Below are positions 1 through 9,523 of a DNA stretch of 64,000 nt, one piece after another; position 1 is the stretch's first letter; each line of letters opens with the position of its first letter. The stretch spans positions 62,001 through 126,000 of the forward strand of contig QKIY01000035.1 in the NCBI GenBank assembly GCA_003250975.1, in the 5' to 3' direction. The translations under genes were made by a program, and so were the position numbers. The notes beneath the pieces were generated by a model. That model saw only the letters and a list, made by a program, of their open reading frames with translations. It was not told where the DNA came from and ran no database searches. This DNA is from Gammaproteobacteria bacterium (GTDB lineage: Bacteria; Pseudomonadota; Gammaproteobacteria; Eutrophobiales; Eutrophobiaceae).

Positions 1-1
1 G

Positions 2-3000
2 AAGCGGCTTGCCGGAGCAGCTAAGGCTCAGCGTGAGAAAATATCAGCACCACAGCACGCCCCTGAAACGGATGTGCGAGAATTAGAAGATAACCGGGTA
101 GTTTATCAACCGACATATACACCCCCCAAAAAATATACTGCGCCGACCACTCCTGTACCACCCACTCCAGCACCGGTTACCCAGAGAACATACACCATAG
201 GTGATGAATACGGTCCGGTGGTGACAGGCGATACCTTATGGTCCCTTGCCAAAAACCTGCGACCAGACACATCAGTGAGTATTCAACAGATGATGTTTGC
301 GATTCTACGAGCAAACCCGGAAGCATTTAATGACAGCAATATTAACGGGCTGAGGCGTGGTCATGTCCTGAAACTACCGGATATTGACGAAGCGCAGTCT
401 CTGAGCAAGGCCGAGGCCTTTAACCTGGCGAAGAATCAGAATGAATTATGGGCAGAGGCCCGTTCCGCTGTTGCCGCAGCAGCCCCGCAACGGTCTGAAG
501 GTAAGGCAACCAGTGAGGAAACTGTTGAAGAAGTGGAAACCACGGCTGCAGAAACGGCAACGGGCGGGGAAGCAACTGTAACTCAAGAAGGTCAACCTGA
601 ATTGCGATTGGTAACACCTGGTCAAGACGGCGAGGGTGCTGGTGACGGAACAGACAGCGAAACGGAGAATCTTAACCGCGAATTGATCCTGGCGAGGGAG
701 GAACTGGAAGCAATTAGCCAGGAGAATGCTGAACTCAAGGGCCAGATTTCAGAAACAGAAGCCATCATAGATGACATGAAGCGTCTCATCACCCTTAAGG
801 AAGAGGAATTAGCCATGTTACAGCAACAGGTTGCAATGGCATCTGCAGAGGCGGAAGCCCAGGCAATGCCCGAATCTGAATCTGCTGAGGCCGGGCCGGT
901 TTCTGAAATGGAGCATGAGTCAGATGAATCTGCTGCCAGTACGGAAAATGAATCTGTAGATGAGGGTACTACAGAGGCAGCAGGAACGGCCAATGAGGGT
1001 GGTTTTATTTCATTTATTCCGGAATTTTTCAGGAACATCACTTTTCCCGACTGGCTGAAAAACATTCCGGAGACGCTGAAAGGAATTCTGGAAACACTGA
1101 AAGGAATCCCGGAAACACTGAAAAACAGTTCTGGGACGCTGGATGGCATCGTCGACACATTGAAAAACAATCTGCCTTATGCCGGTGGCGGCATTGTTGC
1201 CTTTTTGTTGCTGGTTTTGCTAGTTGTCAGGAGGCGTCGTGCCGGTGCTCCCGCAAAGGCAGCTGCCGAAAGCGGTGCTGCTGAAGAGGTCATTGAAGCT
1301 GTAGATGACACAGACCTGGGACAGGAAATCGAGGAATCCGAGGCGGTCACTGCTTTGCCGGAAGGTATGGCTGATGACGATCTTGAGTTACCCGAGCCGG
1401 ACGAGGGATTTATTGACGAGCTCAATGATGAAGATACCCAGATGGCTGCAACCGCATCCCTTGCCGCGGAGGAAAAGGAAGAAGTCGAGGAAGAAGACCC
1501 CCTGGCAGATGTGAACGTCTATTTGGCCTATGAAGATTTTGATCAGGCTGAGGAAGTCGTCAGAAACGCTATTGAAAAAGAACCGGACAATCTTGAGTAC
1601 CGTACCAAGCTTCTCGAAGTCTATTATGCAGCAGGTAACAAGAAAGCCTATGAAGATGCAGCACGGGTACTGCATAACATGGTTGACGGTAAGGGTGATT
1701 ACTGGAGCATGGCTCAGGCAATGTGGCAGGAAATATCACCTAACCGCGAACTCTTTGCCGAGCCGGTAGCAGGCGAAGAAGAGGATGAAGTAAAGTCGAA
1801 TACTGGAGGGGGTATTGTTAATATTGCCGGCGATGGTGAAGCAACAGAACCGGCCCCACTGGATTTTGATCTGGACGTAACGGCCAGCCCACAGACCGCG
1901 GAAGATGAAGATGAGGTCCTAAATATTTCTTCAGACGAGGAAGATATACTGGATGTAACTTCCGGAACATCATCAGGAACGATTGCTGGCGACGATGAAG
2001 ACGAAGAAATTCTGGATCTGACTTCCATATCCGAAAATGAGGATTCGGAAACAGAATCGGGTAATGAGATGCTTGATCTAACATTTGCCTCAGAATCAAA
2101 TGAAGATAAGGTTGATGATGAAGCAGAAACCCTTGGTTCGCTTGAAGCCAATGATGAAGTCTTTAATGTGTCTGGCGACGAGGAAGAATCTTTAAGCCTC
2201 GAACAAGGTTTCCCAGAAGGAGCTGATGAGACTTCAGAAGTCCCATCGGCATTGGAGGATGGATCACTAGATTTTAATATTGACGAGACTGGATTAGGCG
2301 GGGCGAAAAGCACAGCAGATACAGATATGTCTCCGCTTGAACGGTCGCTTGATAGTGATGAAAGTGGCGCAGAATCAGCAAGTGCAATAAATGATAAAAC
2401 CCTTGAATTCCCTGTAGGCAGACCTCCCGGAGAACCAATTTCTGCTGAGACGCCTGAAGAAGAATCATCATTCGATTTCTCCCTCGATAATGAGGAAGGT
2501 AAGGAAACCGGCCTTTCAGAAGACTTTTCTACAATGGAGCTAAGCGCTGACAATCTTCCCGGTGGGGCGGATGCTTCATGGGATTCAGATTCTGCGAAAG
2601 AAGAGGGATCAATAGATTTTGAAACTAGTGGAGAAGATGCCAGAGATCTGGATCTTTCTATGGACAATAGCGATTCGGGCTTGCTCGATATATCGTCAGA
2701 CTTGGAAGAGAGCAAGGGCGATGGCGGAATAGAAAAGCCCGGGCCTGATCTGGAAATAGAAGGGGATATTCTTGATGTTTCCAATAATACCCAATCCAAG
2801 AATGATCTCATGGATGTAAGCAGCACCCAGAATTTCGAATTAAGTGATGATGATGATTTGCTCGATGTTACTTCAATGATTTCTTCAACGAATAGCTCTG
2901 CAGAAAAAGTATCTGCTGAAGAACCGGTGGATAGTGATAGCATGGATTTAGATTTTTCATTGGAAGAACCGGGTGAAGCAGATGCGGGAACAGATGAGCT

Positions 3001-3271
3001 TTCACTTGATGAATCTGTCCCTTCAGTGGATGTTTCGGATGACGAAGGAATGGAGTTGATGGATTTTGATATGGATAACATTGATAGTGAAGTATTGACT
3101 GTTAGTTCAGATGATGATGGAGAACAGGATATCGCCTCACGGCTTGATTTGGCGAAGGCTTATATTGAACTGGGTGATATTGACAATGCAAAATCAATAC
3201 TTGATGAAGTAATCACTGAAGGGAATGATGATCAGCGTCAAGAAGCTGAGGAATTGATGGGGCAAATCTAG
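2..3271 (+). CDS. fimV: FimV-like cell-pole/motility hub protein, 5' end missing
   Basis: The frame is open from base 2, so the true start and signal peptide lie left of the window. FimV is an inner-membrane protein that binds peptidoglycan and organises type IV pili, type II secretion and polar signalling. From the GTG at 74, the order is a Pro/Thr-rich linker, a LysM-type FimV domain (residues about 40-125, with GDTLWSLA and LRRGHVLKLP), a predicted coiled coil (about 195-260), five heptad repeats, one membrane helix (about 370-388) followed by RRRR, a TPR-like segment (about 500-570), a roughly 450-residue Asp/Glu/Ser-rich cytoplasmic region with recurring LD[VLI][ST] motifs, and the conserved C-terminal FimV TPR motif (LAKAYIELGDIDNAKSILDE). 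Position before truA matches Pseudomonas-type gene order. The domain order makes the identification firm; the exact partners are inferred. Confidence 0.93.
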   Translation, partial: KRLAGAAKAQREKISAPQHAPETDVRELEDNRVVYQPTYTPPKKYTAPTTPVPPTPAPVTQRTYTIGDEYGPVVTGDTLWSLAKNLRPDTSVSIQQMMFAILRANPEAFNDSNINGLRRGHVLKLPDIDEAQSLSKAEAFNLAKNQNELWAEARSAVAAAAPQRSEGKATSEETVEEVETTAAETATGGEATVTQEGQPELRLVTPGQDGEGAGDGTDSETENLNRELILAREELEAISQENAELKGQISETEAIIDDMKRLITLKEEELAMLQQQVAMASAEAEAQAMPESESAEAGPVSEMEHESDESAASTENESVDEGTTEAAGTANEGGFISFIPEFFRNITFPDWLKNIPETLKGILETLKGIPETLKNSSGTLDGIVDTLKNNLPYAGGGIVAFLLLVLLVVRRRRAGAPAKAAAESGAAEEVIEAVDDTDLGQEIEESEAVTALPEGMADDDLELPEPDEGFIDELNDEDTQMAATASLAAEEKEEVEEEDPLADVNVYLAYEDFDQAEEVVRNAIEKEPDNLEYRTKLLEVYYAAGNKKAYEDAARVLHNMVDGKGDYWSMAQAMWQEISPNRELFAEPVAGEEEDEVKSNTGGGIVNIAGDGEATEPAPLDFDLDVTASPQTAEDEDEVLNISSDEEDILDVTSGTSSGTIAGDDEDEEILDLTSISENEDSETESGNEMLDLTFASESNEDKVDDEAETLGSLEANDEVFNVSGDEEESLSLEQGFPEGADETSEVPSALEDGSLDFNIDETGLGGAKSTADTDMSPLERSLDSDESGAESASAINDKTLEFPVGRPPGEPISAETPEEESSFDFSLDNEEGKETGLSEDFSTMELSADNLPGGADASWDSDSAKEEGSIDFETSGEDARDLDLSMDNSDSGLLDISSDLEESKGDGGIEKPGPDLEIEGDILDVSNNTQSKNDLMDVSSTQNFELSDDDDLLDVTSMISSTNSSAEKVSAEEPVDSDSMDLDFSLEEPGEADAGTDELSLDESVPSVDVSDDEGMELMDFDMDNIDSEVLTVSSDDDGEQDIASRLDLAKAYIELGDIDNAKSILDEVITEGNDDQRQEAEELMGQI
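1061..1165 (+). repeat. five 21-bp tandem repeats coding heptads in FimV
   Basis: Five consecutive 21-base units encode the seven-residue blocks NIPETLK, GILETLK, GIPETLK, NSSGTLD and GIVDTLK, directly before the membrane helix of FimV. Units 1-3 are nearly identical in DNA and unit 4 is the most diverged. The spacing suggests an amphipathic juxtamembrane helix on the periplasmic side. The repeat is in frame, so copy-number change would not break the gene. Confidence 0.85.
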
Positions 3272-3362
3272 TTCAGCATCGATCAAGTGATTGCTGACTG
3301 TCAATGTACGGTAATACCGTTTTACCTTATTATTTTATCTTTCCGGTATTTCTTTCCGTTAA

Positions 3363-4148
3363 ATGAAAATAGCACTAGGTCTTGAGTACTGCGGCTCAAA
3401 TTATTATGGCTGGCAGACACAGTCACATGCCATTTCTGTCCAGGCGAAGGTTGAATCCGCATTATCAAGTGTAGCTGATGAAAATATATCGGTCGTTTGT
3501 GCCGGACGTACGGATGCCGGCGTGCATGCACTTCACCAGGTAATTCATTTTGAAACAACCCGGCAAAGGGAGCCAAAGGCCTGGGTCTTTGGGGGCAATG
3601 TGCATTTACCTGCTGATATCAGCTTTATATGGGCTAAGCCGGTTGCGGATGATTTTCACGCACGTTTTTCTGCTCGTAGCCGCGGGTACCGGTATGTCAT
3701 TCTTAATCGTGCTGCACGGGCAGGGCTTTTCACATCACAAATGACATGGGAATACTGTTATCTGGATACAAATTTAATGAATGAGGCTGCCAGCTGTCTG
3801 CTGGGCGAGCATGATTTCAGTGCCTACCGTGGCAGGGATTGCCAGGCGAAAACACCGGTGCGAACGGTTAGGCACCTCGAAATCAAACGGCATAATGACT
3901 TTGTGGTTATCGACATTGAGGCAAATGCATTTCTGCATCATATGGTCCGGAATATTGCCGGTGTGCTGATAGCCATTGGCACGGGCAAGGAACCTGTTGA
4001 ATGGGCCAGGGAGGTGCTGGAAGGTCGTGACAGAAGGCTGGGTGGCATTACTGCGCCACCCCATGGGTTGTATCTCAGGACTATAGAATACCCGGAAGCC
4101 TATCAAATCCCGGCAAATGCGGGGATAGACTGGCCTCTGGTTGTGTAG
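3363..4148 (+). CDS. truA: tRNA pseudouridine(38-40) synthase TruA
   Basis: TruA isomerises uridines 38-40 of the tRNA anticodon arm. The protein has 261 residues, close to the family norm of about 260-270. It carries the signature GRTDAGVHA with the catalytic aspartate at residue 51, and the second-half motifs FLHHMVRNI and APPHGLYL. The ATG at 3363 is chosen because the N-terminus (MKIALGLEYCGSNYYGWQ) matches TruA starts. The gene lies about 90 bp after fimV and 69 bp before trpF, in the order usual for gammaproteobacteria. It is ordinary in sequence and probably co-transcribed with its neighbours. Confidence 0.97.
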   Translation: MKIALGLEYCGSNYYGWQTQSHAISVQAKVESALSSVADENISVVCAGRTDAGVHALHQVIHFETTRQREPKAWVFGGNVHLPADISFIWAKPVADDFHARFSARSRGYRYVILNRAARAGLFTSQMTWEYCYLDTNLMNEAASCLLGEHDFSAYRGRDCQAKTPVRTVRHLEIKRHNDFVVIDIEANAFLHHMVRNIAGVLIAIGTGKEPVEWAREVLEGRDRRLGGITAPPHGLYLRTIEYPEAYQIPANAGIDWPLVV

Positions 4149-4217
4149 ATGTTAATATCATTAATTTATTTGGCGTTTGCATGTAAAGATCGAAAATAAG
4201 TTATCAGAAAACAATCA

Positions 4218-4853
4218 ATGGGCATTCAGGGCAGGGTACGTATTAAGATCTGTGGGATTACGAGGCTGGAAGATGCTCTGGCAGCGGTACACGCAGGTGC
4301 CGATGCGATCGGCCTGGTATTTTATGCCAACAGTCCACGAGTCGTATCACCTCAACTTGCGAGGGAGATCTGTACCTGCTTGCCACCCTTTGTCAGCAAG
4401 GTTGGCTTATTTGTGAATGCACCGAGAAAGGATATTGCAAAGACGCTGGAAACCGTGCCGCTGGATCTGTTGCAGTTTCATGGAGACGAGGCGCCCGAGG
4501 ACTGCCGCGGCTATTCCAAACCCTATATCAAGGCGGTTAGAATGCAGGACCATGTCAAACTGGCAGATGAGGTCGGTCAATTCAGTGATGCCTCAGCCTT
4601 ATTACTGGATGCCTTCATGGAGGGCGTATACGGCGGCACAGGTCAGGTCTTTGACTGGGAAAGACCCTTGCCCGAAATTGGTAAGCCCTTGATTCTTGCC
4701 GGGGGATTAACGGTAGAAAATGTGGCCGCGGCCATAAGGCAAATCAAACCATACGCGGTTGATGTTAGTGGTGGTGTAGAATCCGTAAAAGGGATTAAAG
4801 ACGCCGCAAAAATAGCGGAATTCATACGAGAGGTCAGAAATGCAAAATACTAA
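4218..4853 (+). CDS. trpF: phosphoribosylanthranilate isomerase TrpF
   Basis: TrpF catalyses the Amadori rearrangement of phosphoribosylanthranilate in tryptophan synthesis. It is a 211-residue TIM barrel. Visible signatures are KICGITR with the general-base Cys12, [10 protein letters not shown], the general-acid Asp131 in LLLDAF, and the phosphate loops GGTGQVFDW and [10 protein letters not shown]. The stop overlaps the start of trpB by 14 bases, so the two are probably translationally coupled. It is monofunctional and not fused to trpC. Confidence 0.97.
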   Translation: MGIQGRVRIKICGITRLEDALAAVHAGADAIGLVFYANSPRVVSPQLAREICTCLPPFVSKVGLFVNAPRKDIAKTLETVPLDLLQFHGDEAPEDCRGYSKPYIKAVRMQDHVKLADEVGQFSDASALLLDAFMEGVYGGTGQVFDWERPLPEIGKPLILAGGLTVENVAAAIRQIKPYAVDVSGGVESVKGIKDAAKIAEFIREVRNAKY

Positions 4854-6081
4854 TCCAGCTGCCGCAAGCACTGTAAAGTCCGGCAGTGATATTACGTTAC
4901 CCGATGTAAAAGGCCATTTTGGACCTTATGGCGGCCGGTTCGTGGCCGAGACCCTGATGGGCCCGTTGGAGGAACTGACCCAGGCCTATGAACACTATCT
5001 CAAGGACCCTGAGTTCCTGTCCGAACTCAATTATGAATTGAAACATTATGTAGGCCGGCCGTCACCGCTTTACCATGCCAAACGCTGGTCCGAGATGCTG
5101 GGCGGTGCGCAGATATACCTCAAGCGGGAGGACTTGAATCATACGGGTGCTCACAAGGTAAACAACACTGTAGGACAGGCTCTGCTGGCACGACGTATGG
5201 GCAAGACCCGGATCATTGCCGAGACTGGAGCGGGGCAGCACGGTGTTGCCAGTGCGACGGTAGCCGCCAGGCTGGGGCTAGAATGTGTTGTCTACATGGG
5301 TTCAGAAGACATCAAGCGCCAGTCGACCAATGTCTTCAGGATGAAATTGCTTGGCGCCACAGTGGTGCCTGTAGAGGCCGGTTCAAAAACGCTAAAGGAC
5401 GCTTTGAATGAGGCAATGCGTGACTGGGTGACCAATGTCGATAATACCTTTTATATTATCGGCACGGTGGCAGGGCCCCATCCCTACCCGGCCATGGTAC
5501 GTGATTTTCAGGCAGTCATCGGTCGTGAGGCCCGTGAACAATGCCTGGATATGACCGGCAGATTACCGGATGCCCTGGTCGCCTGTGTCGGCGGCGGCTC
5601 CAATGCAATCGGCCTGTTCCATCCCTTTATTAAGGACAAGACTGTAGAGATGTATGGTGTTGAGGCCGGGGGTGAGGGCATAGAAACCGGTCACCATGCG
5701 GCACCATTAACTGCCGGCAGCCCGGGTGTTTTACATGGCAACCGGACCTATTTGATGGAAGACGAAGACGGCCAGATTATCGAGACACATTCAATTTCTG
5801 CAGGTCTGGATTATCCCGGTGTAGGCCCGGAACATGCCTGGCTGAAAGATATCGGCAGGGCTCAGTATGTGGCGATAAATGATGATGAAGCCCTCGCGGC
5901 GTTCCATACGCTCACCCGAATAGAAGGGATCATGCCAGCCCTGGAATCCAGTCATGCCTTGGCCTATACCGAAAAGCTGGCACCGAAGATGTCCAGAGAA
6001 AAAATTATCTTAGTTAACCTGTCAGGCCGCGGTGACAAGGATATTCAGACAGTAGCCGCACTTAAGGGTATTACGCTCTGA
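4840..6081 (+). CDS. trpB: tryptophan synthase beta chain TrpB
   Basis: TrpB condenses indole with serine in the alpha2-beta2 tryptophan synthase. It has 413 residues, slightly longer than the roughly 400 typical of TrpB1, because of an N-terminal extension of about 20 residues. The PLP lysine is Lys106 in HTGAHKVNN. The phosphate-binding GGGSNAIG and the [10 protein letters not shown] segment are intact. It overlaps trpF by 14 bases. A 71-codon gene separates it from trpA, whereas the two subunits are more often adjacent. Confidence 0.97.
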   Translation: MQNTNPAAASTVKSGSDITLPDVKGHFGPYGGRFVAETLMGPLEELTQAYEHYLKDPEFLSELNYELKHYVGRPSPLYHAKRWSEMLGGAQIYLKREDLNHTGAHKVNNTVGQALLARRMGKTRIIAETGAGQHGVASATVAARLGLECVVYMGSEDIKRQSTNVFRMKLLGATVVPVEAGSKTLKDALNEAMRDWVTNVDNTFYIIGTVAGPHPYPAMVRDFQAVIGREAREQCLDMTGRLPDALVACVGGGSNAIGLFHPFIKDKTVEMYGVEAGGEGIETGHHAAPLTAGSPGVLHGNRTYLMEDEDGQIIETHSISAGLDYPGVGPEHAWLKDIGRAQYVAINDDEALAAFHTLTRIEGIMPALESSHALAYTEKLAPKMSREKIILVNLSGRGDKDIQTVAALKGITL

Positions 6082-6085
6082 TCTC

Positions 6086-6301
6086 ATGAATAACAGAGAC
6101 AAACTCATCGCATTGATTGCAGATTATGGCCTTGAAAGAAGAGAGGTTGCGGATCTCGTACGAGTCGGGCGAGAACAGGTGGATCACTGGCTCGCGGCCA
6201 ACGAATCCAAAACACATGAGCCAGTGCCAGATATGGCAATAGAATTGCTGGAATTGAAACTGAAATTAAGAAAATCGCAGGTGAAGAAGGAGAAGCAATA
6301 G
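6086..6301 (+). CDS. small helix-turn-helix-like protein of unknown function
   Basis: This 71-residue, highly charged, all-helical-looking protein starts four bases after the trpB stop and lies before trpA. Residues about 5-35 (LIADYGLERREVADLVRVGREQVDHWL) resemble a short XRE/HTH-type unit in which a helix, a turn and a recognition-like helix ending in HWL can be made out. The C-terminus is a Lys/Glu/Leu-rich helix. I recognise no named family. Its position suggests co-transcription with trpB and trpA. Whether it regulates tryptophan synthesis is a guess; it could equally be a small DNA-binding protein carried in the operon. Confidence 0.6.
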   Translation: MNNRDKLIALIADYGLERREVADLVRVGREQVDHWLAANESKTHEPVPDMAIELLELKLKLRKSQVKKEKQ

Positions 6302-6413
6302 CAGACGTTGTCAACTGCATTTGTATCCGCTAACCATGGAAATGTAAATTCCTGAGATCGGACCTGCCACTCTTACATTTAATATTTGAATAAACAGAAT
6401 CTTGGAAATAGAT

Positions 6414-7223
6414 ATGGGTCGTATAACTGAATGTTTCGAGGCCTTGAAGGCTGCCAATCACAAGGCATTAATTCCATTTATTACTGCCGGTGATCCTTCG
6501 CCCGAAGTAACCCTACCATTGTTGCACACGCTGGTTGAAAATGGCGCAGATATCATAGAACTGGGTGTGCCCTTTTCCGATCCCATGGCAGACGGGCCGG
6601 TAATACAGCGTTCAACCGAACGTGCTTTAAAGCACAATATCGGATTACATAATGTCCTTGATATCGTCTCAGAATTTAGAAAAACGAATAAAAAGACGCC
6701 GATAATTCTGATGGGTTATCTAAATCCGGTAGAAATCATGGGATACGGCAAATTTGCTAAACAGGCAAGCGCAGCCGGTGTCGATGGAATACTTGTGGTA
6801 GATATGCCACCAGAAGAATCGGATGAATTGCAATCAGAATTAAAACAATATGGCATTGATCAGGTTTTTTTACTGGCGCCTACTACAAGTGACAAACGAT
6901 TGGCCGAGATCTGCTCAAAGGCGAGTGGATTTCTATATTATGTCTCATTGAAAGGCGTAACGGGAAGTAATCAACTTAATATTGAAGAAGTGGCCGGTAA
7001 AATAGCACATATTCGCAACTTGACAGGTTTGCCGGTCGGTGTGGGTTTTGGCATCAAGGACGCATCTTCGGCAAAATCGGTATCTGCATTCAGTGATGCA
7101 GTTATCGTGGGAAGTAGTCTAGTCAACCTGATCGCTGATCTGGCTGATAAAACGGACAGGATGATCACGGAGGCAGGCAAATTTATTGCGCAGTTGCGCA
7201 TGGCCATAGATGCACCACATTGA
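6414..7223 (+). CDS. trpA: tryptophan synthase alpha chain TrpA
   Basis: TrpA cleaves indole-3-glycerol phosphate to indole, which is channelled to TrpB. With the ATG at 6414 the protein has 269 residues, and the catalytic residues fall at Glu49 (IIELGVPFSDP) and Asp60 (MADGPVIQRS), the same numbers as in E. coli. This is why the ATG is preferred to the upstream TTG at 6402. The phosphate-binding GVGFGIKD and the final IVGSSLV are intact. About 110 bp separate it from the small gene upstream, leaving room for a separate promoter, but none is obvious. Confidence 0.96.
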   Translation: MGRITECFEALKAANHKALIPFITAGDPSPEVTLPLLHTLVENGADIIELGVPFSDPMADGPVIQRSTERALKHNIGLHNVLDIVSEFRKTNKKTPIILMGYLNPVEIMGYGKFAKQASAAGVDGILVVDMPPEESDELQSELKQYGIDQVFLLAPTTSDKRLAEICSKASGFLYYVSLKGVTGSNQLNIEEVAGKIAHIRNLTGLPVGVGFGIKDASSAKSVSAFSDAVIVGSSLVNLIADLADKTDRMITEAGKFIAQLRMAIDAPH

Positions 7224-7261
7224 TAACACAAATCCAGGATGAAAACAGAGTTTTATAAAAT

Positions 7262-8137
7262 ATGAGCTGGTTTCGAAAACTTATTCCGTCAAGAATTCAG
7301 ACGAACGGTACATCAAAGAGGGCACGGTCCGTACCGGAAGGTGTCTGGACCAAATGCGTTAAATGTAATTCCGTGCTCTACCGGGCAGAACTGGAAAGGA
7401 ACCTTGAGGTTTGTCCTAAGTGTTCCCATCACATGCGTATTAATGCAAGAAGCAGGCTTGAGCAATTTCTTGATGACGGATCCCGCGTTGAAATTGGCCT
7501 GGAAATTACACCGGTGGATAAACTTAGGTTCAGGGACACGAAGAAATACAAGGAGAGGCTGGCACATGCCCAGAAACAAACTGGTGAATCGGATGCCCTG
7601 GTGGTGTTTATGGGGGAGCTCAAGGGTATTCCTCTGGTTGCATGTGCATTTGAGTTCGAATTTATGGGGGGGTCAATGGGTTCAGTCGTTGGTGAACGGT
7701 TTACAAGGGCTGTTGATACGGCTGTCCAGTACAATACTCCATTGGTCTGTTTTTCAGCCAGTGGTGGTGCCAGGATGCAGGAGGCCCTGATGTCGCTGTT
7801 ACAAATGGCAAAGACTAGTGCTGCACTGGCGAAACTCAATAGCTATAAACTCCCCTATATATCGGTAATGACTGACCCAACCATGGGAGGTGTTTCGGCC
7901 AGCCTGGCAACGCTGGGTGATATTAATATCGCTGAGCCGGGCGCCTTGATTGGGTTTGCCGGCCCACGGGTAATTGAACAAACTGTCCGGGAAACTCTGC
8001 CGGAAGGTTTTCAGCGCAGTGAATTCCTGCTGGAGCACGGAAATATCGATATGATTGTTGATCGCCGGGAAATGCGGGACAGAATTGCCTCCTTGCTTGC
8101 GAAACTGATTCACCATGCAGGGGACTTAGTCATATAA
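7262..8137 (+). CDS. accD: acetyl-CoA carboxylase carboxyltransferase beta subunit AccD
   Basis: AccD pairs with AccA to transfer carboxyl from biotin to acetyl-CoA, giving malonyl-CoA for fatty acid synthesis. The 291-residue protein has the N-terminal four-Cys zinc ribbon (Cys32, Cys35, Cys51, Cys54), followed by the crotonase-fold carboxyltransferase domain with [11 protein letters not shown] and [10 protein letters not shown]. Length and organisation match E. coli AccD. It lies between trpA and folC, as in many gammaproteobacteria. Confidence 0.97.
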   Translation: MSWFRKLIPSRIQTNGTSKRARSVPEGVWTKCVKCNSVLYRAELERNLEVCPKCSHHMRINARSRLEQFLDDGSRVEIGLEITPVDKLRFRDTKKYKERLAHAQKQTGESDALVVFMGELKGIPLVACAFEFEFMGGSMGSVVGERFTRAVDTAVQYNTPLVCFSASGGARMQEALMSLLQMAKTSAALAKLNSYKLPYISVMTDPTMGGVSASLATLGDINIAEPGALIGFAGPRVIEQTVRETLPEGFQRSEFLLEHGNIDMIVDRREMRDRIASLLAKLIHHAGDLVI

Positions 8138-8239
8138 TTGCAGGGCCGTCTGCCAGATACCAGCGGAGATGAAGACATCAATATTACCATGTATATCCCC
8201 ACAGATATGACATTGCCCAATACCAAAACGCTTGAAGAT

Positions 8240-9514
8240 ATGCGCTTCAAGACGCTTGAGGAGTGGCTGGCCTGGCAGGAAAACCTGCACTTCACTTCCA
8301 TAGAGCTGGGGCTGGATCGATGCATGGCAGTTGCAGATACAATGGGTCTTCTGAACCCGAGTTATACGATAGTCACTGTTGCGGGTACAAACGGCAAAGG
8401 ATCCTCGGTCAACATGTTGTCCTCGATACTTACCAATGCAGGATATAGAACCGGCAGTTACACTTCTCCGCATTTATTGCGTTATAACGAAAGAATCTGT
8501 ATCAATGGGAAGGAAGTCACTGATGAAGCATTATGCGCTTCTTTCAACCGCATTGATCAGGCGCGAGGTGATATTTCACTTACCTATTTTGAATTCGGAA
8601 CACTGGCCGCATTCGATTTATTCCAGCGCGAAGGAATAGAAATAGCAATACTAGAGGTCGGGTTGGGAGGGAGGCTGGATGCTGTTAATTGCCTTGATGC
8701 AGATGTTGCCCTGATTACAACTATCGATATGGATCATGAAAACTGGCTGGGTAATGATAGGGAATCTATCGGCAGAGAAAAAGCCGGGATCATGCGCAAC
8801 TCAAAACCGGTCATATCAGCAGACTCAAGTCCACCTGAATCCGTTCCGTTATATGCTGAACAAATCGGGGCTATCTATTACCAGGCTGGCAAGGACTATC
8901 AGTACGAGATTACATCTGACGGCATATGGAGCTGGCAAAATTCTGAAAGGAATTTTACGAAATTGCCACAGCCCTCTTTATTTAATAAAAAGCAAATATC
9001 AAATGCTGCAGGAGTATTAATGGTATTAACATTATTATCTGGTAAATTTCCGGTATCCAGCGAAGCCATAAACAAGAGTTTCCGGGAATTTTTTATAACA
9101 GGTCGTTTCCAAATCGTACCTGACAAGGCTCAGATGATTATGGATGTAGCTCATAATAGATCCGCGGCTGCCTTGTTGGTTGAAAATCTAAGGAACCTGC
9201 CAGTTAAGGGAAAGACCCATGTATTAATTGGCATGTTGAAAGATAAAAACCGACAGGCCATATTCGAAATACTTTCAGAAATTGCAGATGTATGGCATGT
9301 GGTCAGCCTTGACGGACCCAGGGGTGCAAGTGCCAAGATATTATGTGAAGATTTGTCAGCTTTGCATATTTCTGAAAATATCTTTTCTTATAATCAGGTT
9401 TCACAGGGACTCGATAAAATACGCGAAAACATCTTTCCGGAAGACAGAATTGTAATCACAGGTTCTTTTCTCACGGTCGGCGCAGCCATCAAGCATCTTA
9501 AATTGCAAAAATAG
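8240..9514 (+). CDS. folC: bifunctional folylpolyglutamate/dihydrofolate synthase FolC
   Basis: FolC adds L-alanine-linked glutamates: it makes dihydrofolate from dihydropteroate and then polyglutamylates folates. The Mur-ligase-like P-loop GTNGKGSSV lies at residues 49-57. GLGGRLDAVN and the C-terminal domain motif DVAHN follow. The ATG at 8240 (MRFKTLEEWLAWQ) is chosen because FolC proteins begin this way; in-frame ATGs at 8189 and 8207 are possible longer starts. The product has 424 residues. An active folate pool is relevant here because fhs and a serine-cycle operon lie in the same window. Confidence 0.95.
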   Translation: MRFKTLEEWLAWQENLHFTSIELGLDRCMAVADTMGLLNPSYTIVTVAGTNGKGSSVNMLSSILTNAGYRTGSYTSPHLLRYNERICINGKEVTDEALCASFNRIDQARGDISLTYFEFGTLAAFDLFQREGIEIAILEVGLGGRLDAVNCLDADVALITTIDMDHENWLGNDRESIGREKAGIMRNSKPVISADSSPPESVPLYAEQIGAIYYQAGKDYQYEITSDGIWSWQNSERNFTKLPQPSLFNKKQISNAAGVLMVLTLLSGKFPVSSEAINKSFREFFITGRFQIVPDKAQMIMDVAHNRSAAALLVENLRNLPVKGKTHVLIGMLKDKNRQAIFEILSEIADVWHVVSLDGPRGASAKILCEDLSALHISENIFSYNQVSQGLDKIRENIFPEDRIVITGSFLTVGAAIKHLKLQK

Positions 9515-9523
9515 CAGTTGGTT

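Noticed and set aside
1714-3081. Long open frame of 455 codons on the minus strand opposite fimV
   Set aside because: It is a low-complexity Ser-rich mirror of the Asp/Glu/Ser-rich FimV region, with no ribosome site and no recognisable domain.
8138-8239. 34-codon N-terminal extension of FolC from a TTG
   Set aside because: FolC proteins begin at the MRFKTLEEWL equivalent; the extension has no family similarity, though ATGs at 8189 and 8207 remain possible.
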